Positions 23,501 to 33,900 of a stretch of 64,000 nucleotides of DNA are shown piece by piece. Origin of the DNA: Thereva unica (lineage: Eukaryota > Arthropoda > Insecta > Diptera > Therevidae); the NCBI GenBank assembly GCA_949987705.1, contig OX465281.1, positions 223,977,978 to 224,041,977 on the forward strand. The letters are read 5' to 3'. Position 1 is the stretch's first letter; each line of letters opens with the position of its first letter. The notes beneath the pieces are model-generated. The model did not search any database and was not told the origin of the DNA. It was given only the letters and a program-made list of their open reading frames with translations. The position numbers were made by a program, and so were the translations under genes.

Positions 23501-25181
23501 CGTAAAACAATAAAAACATCAACTGATTACAGGACATTTCTTATCCAGGCAACAATTTATTGTTTTCTAAGGAGAAAACCTTTTGTTTATTACCTGAAAT
23601 TGGGTTTTCCTGCCAATAGGCCCGATCATAGAGGGTCATAAAAACTAGTCAGGTAACAGCCAGGTCTATTTGGGACTTCAGTTACGCCCACTTTATGCGC
23701 GTCAGAGCAAGTTTATTACTTATTTATTATCTAATTCTTTTGACTGAACCTTTATTCTTGGTTTTTCATTAATTTTTATTTACATTCATATTTCTTTTCC
23801 ACCCTAACTAACTTAAGTATTTAATTATCCTATTATTAATCGCCTTATTATTTATAAGACTTTGCTGTGTGTAGTAATGCCAACAACAATTTCAAGTAAT
23901 AACTTCCAGTGTTGTTATGGGCTTTTCCTTAGAAAACAATGAATTTTACTGCCTGTATAAGAAATGTCCTGTAATCAGTTGATATTTTTATTGTTTTACG
24001 ATTAAGACTTTTCTTAAAAAAATATAATACCTGAATATCAAAATGTCCTGTTGGCAGTACCCAATATACTAACGAGCACTTCTCGGAAAACAGTTAATTT
24101 GATTTTTTTCCTTAAACTTATTATTAACCGAGTCGAACGCAAATTTCTCCGCAGGCTCACAGGTGCAGTAAATGAAGAGGGTGTCTGGAGAGGAAGTTAC
24201 AACAACAGTTGTACCAAACATACAAAAAACCTGATATAACCAAAATCATCAAGATCTCACGCCTACACTGGATAGAACTTATAAGTGGAAGGCCTGCGCC
24301 CCAAAAAAATTCTATTCCCCAAACGCCTGAGGATAGAAGGCCATAAGGAAGACTTAGGCAGAGATTAGACGACATAGACTTACGGACAATTGATATTAAC
24401 AACTAGAAGAATAACGCAAGACCTGACGATGGAAAAAGATCCGTGAGCAGGGTAAGGTTTATAGTGACAGAGAGCTGTAGGGCTTATAATGCATAACAGT
24501 TTTTGAAATAAACGAATGAAGCCACGAGTTCTTTTTAATAGAAGTTGTGGTAGGGATTTTTTGTTCAAGAGTTATACCTAATTTATCCAAGTCTATCCAT
24601 ATATTGTAGTAGATAGATGCATCCCTATTCACACAGCATGTATAGCTATTATCACACAATATTATAGAAAAGGTTAAGCGTGACCAAGTATCCTATTATT
24701 ACTCAAGATTAGTAACACTTCTCACGCTACTTTATATGAACTATTTATAGCAAAAAACGTTTTGCCGTTTAATTTCCTTCAAAAATCAATAAAAAAAACC
24801 TAAGTTCGTTTTTATCAGATAACATTATCAGAACGTCTTTTGTATCGTTAATATCAAAGATAGTAGCTGATTTCGATAACATATAGAAAAAAATATCAAT
24901 TACCATGGTTTATCCCCCTGCTCTTCTGCGAAAATTTCATTCGCTCCAGACGCTTGATGTCCTCCAGATGCAAAATCATATTCATTACCTAGATCTACAA
25001 AACCACCAGAATTGGCTCGATTTCTAGATCTAGCCGTGGGAGGAGCATCATCTGTACCCAGACCATATCTACAAAGCGGAAACATGATAATAAATTATGT
25101 TTATGCCACAAATTGAAGTAGGAAATACCTGTTCCAATCCACATTAGCTCTATGATATCCCGATCTATCCGTATCATTCAT
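17558..25181 (-). CDS. SLC12A8-like cation-chloride cotransporter family protein, nine exons
   Basis: Multi-pass membrane transporter of the SLC12 family, subfamily A8; in vertebrates its substrate is still argued over (polyamine/amino acid or nicotinamide mononucleotide). Exons on the minus strand: 25181-25129, 25068-24904, 22100-21553, 21490-21289, 21234-21000, 20936-20622, 18288-18016, 17949-17771, 17714-17558; 708 residues, close to the 714 of human SLC12A8. The family signature [20 protein letters not shown] begins exon 3, followed by ESGGVYFLIAHTLG, the SALDFMVGSF region, VFGVFFPTVTGVLSG, GDLRAPSTDIPNG, LGAMYGTPRVLQ and APIVTMPFLLTYASIDYSYF. A long serine/asparagine-rich cytosolic stretch (exon 7) precedes FCNRWASLMG and two last membrane helices (VNWYYALACIGI). 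The gene is convergent with Rint1, 377 bp between stops. Intron 2 (2.8 kb) and intron 6 (2.3 kb) hold transposons. A minus-strand AATAAA lies at 17368-17363. Confidence 0.92.
18334..20604. mobile_element. mariner/Tc1-like transposon with long inverted ends, decayed
   Basis: CAGGGTGTTTGGCAGATGAA at 18334 and its near-perfect inverse ending CAAACACCCTG at 20604 are flanked by TA on both sides (18332-18333 and 20605-20606). The inverted similarity extends about 200 bp inwards (shared GGTAGCCGCTATGTCC and GGGCCACGGT). The plus strand holds a broken transposase: MPNFSNEEYTDMILVYG at 19339, a helix-turn-helix-like FDEDPATSIIAIAAGLGI (19573-19630), then scattered DDE-region traces, FQNDGCPAHY near 20080 and WPARSPDLTLLDFF near 20185. 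Stops and frameshifts throughout. It fills SLC12A8 intron 6, antisense to that gene. Confidence 0.9.
22149..23140 (+). mobile_element. LINE copy A: endonuclease plus C-terminus, RT deleted
   Basis: Plus strand: endonuclease part with FGWRSTTIIQCYAPTEDADD and GDLSAQISRDNTG (22290-22460), then, after a jump, the post-RT region DKFCYLGSIFTENGAAEEDV (22715-22790), SRINKA, CETWKVTQFITGRLQVFINR and RRRKWNWIGHT (23060-23092). The whole RT domain is missing. The same family is present at 25640-26880 (copy B), 51840-53260 (copy C) and as a 3' stub at 57060-57160. It lies in SLC12A8 intron 2. Confidence 0.82.
23141..23428. other. Intronic, nothing coding seen
   Basis: Between LINE copy A and the foldback element I see no reading frame or repeat boundary that I can name. 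Confidence 0.3.
23429..24056. mobile_element. Foldback element with about 150-bp inverted arms
   Basis: TGCCAACAGGACATTT at 23429 is mirrored as AAATGTCCTGTTGGCA ending at 24056. The two arms stay similar for about 150 bp (shared TCGTAAAACAATAAAAA, TCAACTGATTACAGGACATT and ATTGTTTTCTAAGGA). The middle 300 bp is non-coding. No target duplication was evident. Confidence 0.82.
24110..24500 (+). mobile_element. LINE C-terminal fragment
   Basis: Plus strand: NRVERKFLRRLTGAVNEEGV, WRGSYNN, then ISRLHWIELISGRPAPKK with frameshifts. It is the same post-RT region as 1-150 and 4343-4741 but a different family by sequence. It lies in SLC12A8 intron 2, antisense to the gene. Confidence 0.7.
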
Positions 25182-25640
25182 TTTGCTTAATAATTTAGCT
25201 GTGAACTAAATATATTATATTATATATTATTAACATTAGAAAATTTCTTTATATATCATAAGTGATATCATCTCATTCTTGCAACTTTGACAGGCGGGCA
25301 GTGGATTTATGTTATTATGATTGTTAACGTTTTGTAACATAAAACTTTTTCGTATTAAAAATTATAAAGAGAAACTTAAGATTTTGTTTAAGGTATTGAA
25401 TGGTATTATTTGCACGAGCCTAAATTGTGTGTTAATAAAAATTTCACTCGCCAACAGTTCAACATGACGCAAACACAATACAAGACCGCAGCTGGACAAA
25501 AATTCATTCCATAAAGAAAGGTCTGACATGAAGTTAGCGATATTTCGCGTTCGCTGAAGTTTAGGCATGAACCAGTTAAAATGTAAACAAATGGAGATAA
25601 AGGGGTTCGAATGTCCGGGCTGGAATTAGTTTTTAGCGTA
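25182..25640. promoter_or_regulatory. 5' flank of the SLC12A8-like gene
   Basis: AT-rich sequence upstream of the minus-strand ATG at 25181; the promoter should be here. I see no coding sequence and no distinctive element. LINE copy B begins at about 25640. Confidence 0.35.
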
Positions 25641-26880
25641 ATCTCAATTATTTGCGCTGCGGCTGTGGAAACGAGCATCGATTATGTCCCAAGAAACCAA
25701 CAACACTGGATCTCGGACACAACCTGGCAAAAAATAGAACGCAGAAGGGCCCTCAAAAATAACGTAACTCTACATGCGACCCGGAAAGACGTTACCAACT
25801 TGAACGGGAATACTCCCAATTACACCGGGAGGTAAAGAGAAGTGGCCGGCGTGATAAAAGGCAGTAGATAAATGAGCTCGCAGAAAAGGCGGAAAACGCG
25901 GCAAACACAGGCAAGAGTAAGGTGCTGTTCCAAATCACTAAATATATAGCTCTCGTGAAAGCACTCTACTAAAAAACATGCCGTTAAGAATGCGAGTGGA
26001 AGGCTGGTGTGCAACTCCACAGCAAAGATGATGAGATTACTTCTACGCCGCCCTGAATGGTTCACTTACACAGAGTCCTCAGGAAAACAACAACAATGCA
26101 CAGCCAATAAGAATCACCGCCCGAAGCCCATCCAAGACGGAAATAGTAACCGCAATTCATCCCATGACCAATGATAAAGCAGCTGGAAAAAATGGCATCC
26201 CGCCAGAATTGTTGAACGCCGATTCAAGCCTTATAGCAGATGCGCTTCAGCCAATCCTGGAAATAGCATGGAACACCTGTACCTTTCCAGAGGATTAGAC
26301 ATAGGTATCATAGTCAAAATACCAACAAAATGAGACAATTGGAGAGACTGTTTAGTATCTACCGTAGGCAAAATCTTGTCCCACATTATATTATCAAGGA
26401 TATGAGAGTCAGTAAGCAGAACACTTAGAAGACAGCAGGCAGGATTCAAAAAGGGACCAAACCAAAGAAATGCGGATAAATGCAAACACACTTGAGCGGA
26501 CAGCGCTGAATAACTATGACGTGGAACTGGTAGATAATTTCTGCTTCTCGGTAGTATTATTACCGAAAATTCCGGGGCAGAAGAAGACGTCAGTTCCAGA
26601 ATAAATAAAACACGAGGCGCCTATGCATACCTGTCCCGCATAAGGAGACTAACCCAGATCTCAACTAACACCAAATTACTGCTGTTCAACTCCAACGTTA
26701 AGGCAGTACTTTTGTACGGTTGCGAAACATGGAAAGTCACCCAATTCATCACAGGGCGCCTACAAGTCTTCATCAACAAAAATCCGCTGGCAAGATAGAA
26801 TTTCTAATGAACTATGGCGTCGTGCCTGCCAAGAAAGGATCGACGCAACGACGCGAAAGGAGAATCAGGTCAAACCTTGA
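25640..26880 (+). mobile_element. LINE copy B, internally deleted
   Basis: Plus strand: pre-RT HWISDTTWQKIERRRALKNN (25710-25770), a decayed RT entry (LVSTVGKILSHIILSRI, QQAGFKKG at 26347-26452), then a direct jump into the post-RT part ADKCKH / SGAEEDVSSRINKTRGAYAY and CETWKVTQFITGRLQVFIN (26570-26780). The RT palm with its YADD is deleted. Many stops. Confidence 0.8.
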
Positions 26881-27377
26881 AACACCTAATCTTCAATTTC
26901 GGACATTACAATTGATTACACATAAGATATGTTTTCTTCACGTCTCCCAAATCACAAAATATTTCCTTCCAAAATTGACCCCTTTCAATCATTTTAATCT
27001 TATTTTTTGATTACAGAATGACATTCTTGCGCGCCAAATCCCTCTCTCTCAACTAGTGTCCATCATCCAAACCACCCGGCTATTAATAAATGAAAATGTT
27101 TACCTTTTGCAAAAAAAACTGCAGTTGCGGTTCAATATCTCCCAATTTCTTGTGGACACAAGGCAACCACAATCATATATTGGGTGCTAATACTGCTAAG
27201 GCTGACTGAAAGAAAAATTATCAATATAATTCCACAAGAGAACATCAATAATACTAACATTAAAAATGATGGAAAAGTATAATTAAACTTTAACTTTATT
27301 CATTGCGATTTTTGTTTGTCCAAGAAAATAATATTGAAAAACCAATACATTGCCTTAACTTAAAATTAAATTAAAAA
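26881..27377. other. Intergenic, nothing coding seen
   Basis: AT-rich spacer between LINE copy B and the SPF30 stop. It contains a minus-strand AATAAA (plus TTTATT at 27295-27300) that suits the SPF30 3' end. Confidence 0.4.
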
Positions 27378-28223
27378 TTAAACACCTTTACGATATTTTT
27401 CACCATGAGTGAATTCGGTCATTGGTTTGCCAGCAACACCGCACGTGCCAATACCAACACGACCATTAACATTTTCTGGAGATGCAAATATACTTTTCAC
27501 TTTCATTCCGGGTTTTTTAGCATTTTTTGAAGTAAAATTAAGCCACTTATTTTTATCCTGCTCCCTTTCTTCTTCGAGCTCCTTAAAGCGTTGCTGTTTC
27601 TTTTGTTTTCTTCTTTTAAGGTATTCTTTTTGATTGGGACGATGGCGCCTAAAATAAATATACATCCAAGCAATTAGAAATCAAAAACAAACAAAAAAAC
27701 AAAACAATAACACTTACTTAACAGATGGGAAAACTTCATTGCGGACAACTCTTTCTTTTAATTCCTTTAGTGTTGTTGTTGAACGATTTTGATATGCCTC
27801 AAATATGACACTAACTTCACCTTCCGCGGTAATGCCTTCAATAGTAGCATCGTAGTACTGACCGTCTTCTGTCCATTTCGCCTGGCACTTATCACCAATC
27901 TTCCATACTCGGGCTGATGAAACAAGCTTCTCAGCTGCTATTAAGGCAGCTTCAATCTCATCGTAATAATTTGTTGTTGAGGCGGGTTCAATATATGAAG
28001 ACTTCTTCTGTTCTTCTAATTGTGTTTTTATAAGATCTCTTGTAAGCTCAATTACTTCATCTAAATCCTTTTTAAGCTTTAGCAATTCAGTATTTTCTGG
28101 ATCTGTTAGGAGAGCAGCTTCAACCTAAAATTTATTGATAAATAAGTATATATAATTTATGATATATAGCATTTAAATTACCTGTTGCAGTTGCAGCTTG
28201 TAGTTTTGGAGATCATCAGCCAT
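27378..28223 (-). CDS. Smndc1: SPF30/SMNDC1 splicing factor, three exons
   Basis: Survival-motor-neuron-domain protein needed for spliceosome assembly; its Tudor domain binds symmetrically dimethylated arginines on Sm proteins. Exons: 28223-28182, 28124-27718, 27648-27378; 239 residues against 238 in human. N-terminal MADDLQNYKLQLQQVEAALL is a helical region; the Tudor domain (about residues 70-130) runs from WKIGDKCQAKWTEDGQYYDA through EGEVSVIFEAYQNRSTT; then comes a basic stretch (YLKRRKQKKQQRFKELEEER) and the conserved tail SIFASPENVNGRVGIGTCG and MTEFTHGEKY. Exon 1 is only 42 bp. It is transcribed away from SETDB1, with 2.75 kb of repeat-containing sequence between the starts. Confidence 0.93.
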
Positions 28224-28733
28224 AATGCAGCACAATTACCCTTTTTATTTAGGACGAAAATACGCCTGAAAGTAAAACAAACTCTCCCCTCTGAAGTTTT
28301 TTTTATAAAATGACAGCTTTGTATCAGCACGGTATACATATATATACCCGTGTGTGTATCACTACCTGTGAAAAAAAAATACATGTCATAAATTTCGAGT
28401 ATCGAATGAGGACCCTTTTCGAAAATCGAATTCTTGTTTTGTATTATTAAGGCCCTTTGCCACATACCATTTAGAATTTTTTTCATTTTCTAGGGCACTT
28501 CGATATTCATTTTATGTTCATGTTTTATGTTCATTTCATGTTTTGTATTTTAATAAAATGTAAAAATTTTACCTATTCGCTATAAATTAGTTAAATGAGT
28601 TTAATGAAGAACAATTAAACTTTTGGCTTGAATAATTATGACTGACAATTGCAATTTCTACAAAAGAAAAGAATAGGCGGCGGTGCACGCGTTTGTTAAT
28701 GTAACTTGAACCTTAGGCCAGAATTAGTCATTA
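28224..28733. promoter_or_regulatory. SPF30 5' flank
   Basis: AT-rich region upstream of the minus-strand ATG. No open frame of interest and no clear motif, so the promoter role is inferred from position only. Confidence 0.35.
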
Positions 28734-29068
28734 GGCCCCCATCCACGGTCAAACAAATCGTCAAACCAATTTTCGACAAACAGCGCACACATTTATGCTT
28801 TGACATTTTTGGCCATCAACGAGGAAAACTTTCTTCAAACATCCCGAGCGACATTTCATATAATCTACTGTAAACAAAGCGAACTTTACATGGCACACAG
28901 GCAAAACTCACACACACATTTAAGCTGTTTGAAGGAAATATTAAACCAGACGAATATTTTCTTCAAACAGCGGCCAACTTCGAAAACTTGTGTTTTATAC
29001 ACGCACACTTGCAATTTTTTCGATGTTGGCCAGGAATTTGACGATTTGTTTGACCGTGGATGGGGGCC
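28734..29068. mobile_element. 335-bp MITE with TA target duplication
   Basis: GGCCCCCATCCACGGTCAAA at 28734 and its exact inverse ending at 29068; the perfect match runs at least 30 bp per side. TA flanks both ends (28732-28733, 29069-29070). Interior AT-rich and non-coding; the plus frame 28800-29123 is a by-product. Confidence 0.87.
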
Positions 29069-29239
29069 TATTCAATACCATGGTATACAGAAGCAAGGTA
29101 GTGTAAAAGCCTGTATACCGTAAACGATATTTTAGTGCTGACGCCACGTGCCGCTTTCCATATAAAATCGAAGCTGTTTTTTTTTATGTGGCATGGTCAA
29201 GCTTAGGAATTACGCTTTGTACTATTAGTCTTTTAACTC

Positions 29240-30620
29240 ATGGTGCAATGCCTAGTAGTAAGCTTGACTTGAAGATATGAAGAAGAATATGAAAGGTTAA
29301 GGGTAGTCTGGGGGATGCTTGAGGAGGAGGCAGTGAGCTTCGCGTTTGTACTCTTAGATGGTTTAGGAGCTCATTTTTAGCAGCCGCGTGAGTCACAAAC
29401 GTCAGGGCTAGCCGGAGACTGTCTTGTTGGAGTGTTATGCCTTCTGAAACAAGTGAATCCCGCAAGCCAGCCGACAAAGGCTGTGACGCCTACAGCACCA
29501 GACTACCAGAACAAGCAGGTGCACGGACCGCTAGGTAAATACGCGTCCCATTCGACCGGGTCTGGGTCGAATGAAGTTGTTGAGAGTTTTGCCGATAACC
29601 AAATGCATCATATCACCGCCGATCTCAGGAGTTAAACGTGATTGGAACGACTTTAAGGAGGAACCTCTTCGCATACTATAGATGCTGAGCCGAAATTTTG
29701 ATGACGAACGAAACTCTTTGGCGGAGGCAATAAACAAACCGTCGAATTTGGGGAACAGAGAACCCAAACCCACATGTCATTCACGACGAAAAAGTCACTG
29801 TTTAGGCCTTAGTGTGCTCAAAAATTATCATCGGACCATTTTGTTCAAAGTTCGAGAAACCCTCGACAGCGCACGCTATAGTTGGATCCTGGTGAGCTTT
29901 ATGTGTCTGAAAACGCGTGAGCCTATTTTCAACAAGACCTTACCACACCGCAGTCACTGCGATGAAGTTCTTGCAAAAGTAAAGGCCCAACTATAATGCA
30001 CGTAAGAAACGCACGTCATCTCGGCGCTCTCATGGAAATTAATGTGTTCGGCCATATTGGACGTACGTCAGTCATATTTTATTTCGTTAAGTTTCGTTAA
30101 ACGTAAAAATGGGAAAAGAACCGCGCTCTACGTACGTTTTGTGAGATGATTTGTAGTTACATCGATGAAAGCTAATTTTTTGTTGTTGTTTTGTGGTTTT
30201 TAAAGAAAAAAGAGTATGGAAAATGTTGTGGTTCAAATACATGATAGCGATTTTGATGAGAAATTTATTATAATTGAAAATAAACACGATTATTAATAAT
30301 ATTCAAATATTAATAGCCTAGTTTTAATAGTCAATGAATAATATTCAAGCATTTTAATAATTTTAAACTTTGAAGTCTCTCCCAATACGCAAACCAATTA
30401 GTCGGTTTTGCGTTTGACGAAATTTACGCACGTCAATTGACGTGCGTTTCTTACGTGCATTATAGTTGGGCCTTAAAGTTTATGTCAGAAAGCCAAAAAC
30501 CATTGACGGACGAATTCAAACCTAACATACGTCGAAGTAGCTGTTATAACGCCCTCCAGAATTATTCAATACTGGAATACCGAAGCTCTAGATAGCGCAC
30601 CCCATCTAAAAGCAAATTTA
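29240..30620 (+). mobile_element. Unidentified repeat with a frame interrupted by a MITE
   Basis: A stretch around 29430-29480 (GGAGTGTTATGCC ... TGAAACAAGT) is also present, inverted, at 49440-49460, so the region is repetitive. A plus-strand frame starts at 29682 (MLSRNFDDERNSLAEAINKP) and is open into the MITE at 29984. If that MITE and one TAA are ignored, the frame continues through MSESQKPLTDEFKPNI and on to a TAG at about 30596, some 140 codons in total. I do not recognise the product; it may be part of a retroelement. Confidence 0.35.
29984..30473. mobile_element. 490-bp MITE with TAA target duplication
   Basis: AGGCCCAACTATAATGCACG at 29984 and its inverse ending at 30473, perfect for about 36 bp. 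TAA flanks both sides (29981-29983, 30474-30476), as expected for PIF/Harbinger-type MITEs. The interior is AT-rich. Confidence 0.88.
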
Positions 30621-30977
30621 CATATTTTATTGGAGGCCCCAAGGGGTTTTTTTTGTAACAGGAGGGCTGCAGTACCCTAAAGTTTGGAAGCCACTACCTT
30701 AAACCAAACTTGGATTTCGACTGTTTAAGAAGCACACAACAATAGTTTCACAGTTTAAGAAGGGCTGTTTATTATTCGTAATTTCGAAGTCAAACATAAA
30801 ATTCTCCTCTTAAAATGTCAGTAATCTGCAGTTAGGTGTGTAAACATTTCCATAAAGTACAAAAATATTTTAAAAACTGTGTAAAATAAAGTGAAAAATA
30901 ATTATATTTCAGATCACAAATATATGAAATTTGTGAATTTATAATTCGTATAAATTTTAAATTAGCAAGAAGGGAGC

Positions 30978-33900
30978 ATGGATGAAGGCAATCCGGAAGA
31001 TGCCAATAACACCAACACAATCACGAATGAGGATAGAAATTCTCAAGATGTTTTGAGTTTGGACGATTCCACAGGAAAGGAACCAAGTAGGTTTATTGTC
31101 AGAATTGTTTTCATCCTGGACTTTATGTATTTTATATTCTATAATAATTAATTGATTAATTAAACTTACAGAAAATGTCGAAGAATGCTCAAATGCATCA
31201 CAGAATGAAGAAACTTTCATGGATATAGATGAAGAATTAACGCCGGTAGTGAAAAATTCAGATTTGAAAAACTCTGTAAAAGCGGCTACAAATGAGTCCA
31301 GAAATGAAACTCCAGAAGCATCACCAAAAACTACTGAACCTAATGACGATAACGGAAAACAAGAAGGGGAAAAAGAGGATGCTGACCCCAAAGTTCTTGA
31401 TGATGAGCCTGCTTTGACACCTATTGGTGTACGTACAGATTATGAAGAAATGGAGCATGACGAAGATGTTACAGCTGAGGAAAATGGATTACGTAGTCCT
31501 GTTGAAGATTTATTTGAGGAAGATATTGTTGAAGGAGACAATGACAAAGCTGATATATTAGCCTCTAAAGAAAACTCTCCTGGTGCAGAAGCAATGGAGG
31601 TCGATTCTATGACCGAGGAAGTTGAAAAGCCGGCACTTAGCGAGGTTAAAAAATTAAATGGAATTATTAAAAATGAGAGTGTCCAAGATATTAAACCAAA
31701 GCTTAATTCGTTTAATTCAACGAAAGCAGAAACTGAAATTGATAGTGATGTTGATGAAGATAAAAAGGATATCAAGCCTTGTGAATTAGCAGAAGGTGGC
31801 GAAGTAGACGGCGAATTGTGTTACTATAATAAGGAGTGTGTTAATTATGATTGTAAATCGAAGGCAACAAAATTTTCTAAGGCTCCTTTGTTTGTCCTCA
31901 ATTACTATAAAATTCCAAGAAAGAGTAATAAAGTACAGTATGTTTGCGACAATTGCTATGAAAAAGCTGTGCTACAATATGAAGTAAGAAAATCACTTTT
32001 TGTTCCTGGGCTCCGATACTACAAGTTATTAAATTTCTTTTAGGATTTTTGTTCTACAGTGTCTTGTCTTCAGCCACTTTTAGATAAATGTTTTCCCAGT
32101 CGTCAAGACTTTGTAGAAATCCTTGATAGCAGTGATGAAGATGAAAAAGAGGACGTGGCAAGTGGTATAAAGCGATAATATTTATTTATTTTTTTTAGTA
32201 TTAAATAATTCATTATTTTTAGGAGAAGTTTTTTATACTAAAGAAATAGGAAATTTGCTTCAAAATGAACTTGCAGATACTGTTTGTAATATTTTAAGTC
32301 AAATTGAAATTGAGAATCAAATAGGATGGACAAAACAAATCCTGAAAAATAAATTAATAAAATTAGAAGGTAGTAAAACAGTTTTGATTGAATTATTTTT
32401 GTGAACTAACTCGTTTCAGAACAATCAAATGAAATTACTTTAAGTTTAAACTCATTACAAAAAAGTGCAGATCAAATGCACAATTCATTATATCAATGTC
32501 CTAAAATAAAAATAAGAGAACTTCAGCCACTAGATCTCAACACCGGTCGGCCCTACACTACAGAATCAGAGTTCACGGTAATTTATTTTATTTTTTGTTA
32601 TTTGAAGGGATAGTGTAGATGATAAAATTATGGTTTTTAGATACCACCAGCTGGGGAACTGCATTGTGCACCAATAGAGGTTAATGGCACGTATTATGCT
32701 GTCAAAAATAAAGCAATTGCTAGTTGGTTGCCTTGTCGTCTTATTGAATTAATGGACGTTGTAGTGTCTGGACAAAAATCAGTTAAATATTATAAAATTA
32801 AATTTTATAAAATTAAAATACCAACAATTAAATGCGTTTCTGCGAAGCATATGGCTTATGGTGATCCTCCAAGAGTACGCTTACAAATAGGTAAATCTAT
32901 TACTATTATTACCCATTTCAACTTATTTTCAAAAACTTTTCCTTCGAATTTATTAGATCCAAATTTAAAACTAATTTATTTTACTTAAAAGGTACTCGTG
33001 TTATTGCCCTTTTTGATGGGTCAACTTTAAGCCGAAATAAAGAAAAACCACCAAACATTAAAAGCGCTTTTTATCCTGGTATAATTGCGGAACCGCTTCA
33101 AGCCTACAACCGATATAGGTATGCGTGTATTCAAAGTTCTTTTTCTTTACCGATTATAATGATGTTTCTTTAGATATTTAATATTTTTCGATGACGGTTA
33201 TGCTCAGTATGTTTGTCATAAAGACGTTCGTGTTGTATGTCAAGTTGCAGATAATGTTTGGGAAGATGTTCATCCTGCCTCTAGAGAATTTATACAAAAT
33301 TATCTAACACAGTATTCAAAGAATCGTCCGATGGTACAAGTAAAAAAAGGACAGAGTATGATCACAGAATCAAATGGTAAAGACTGGAAAATAATCGACA
33401 TGCTTTTAATAATGTATAATTTTTTTCAAAGGAAAATGGCTTTATGCAAAGGTTGTTGATATTGATGCAAGCTTAGTCCAAATGCAGTTTGATGGACAGA
33501 ATAGAACGGAATGGATTTATCGCGGCTCAACAAGATTGGGGCCGTTATTTAGGGAACGCCAAACTAAGAATCCAACTCAAGTTTCTAATTTACCACGGGT
33601 ATGTTTTTAAATTAAATATTTTTTTTTATTCAAAAATGGATTTCAATTGAAAATTCTCGACGTTTTCTATTTAAAACATCTCAAGAACGGAGTGGATTAT
33701 TTTTACTATCTGTGCCCTATTTTTAAAGATTACTATTTTATTTTTTATTGCACTTATAATCTTAGATGAAGTTACAGAATGTTATTTGGTGAAATAAAAT
33801 TTCATAATATAAAGTTGATCATGGTTTACACGCCTTCAGAAGGAAAATCAGAACAAGAAAAGGATCACCTTTATGAAATACATAAAAACGCAAATGTAAA

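Noticed and set aside
31440..31775. Minus-strand frame opposite SETDB1 exon 2
   Set aside because: Serine/leucine-rich shadow of the acidic N-terminal coding sequence.
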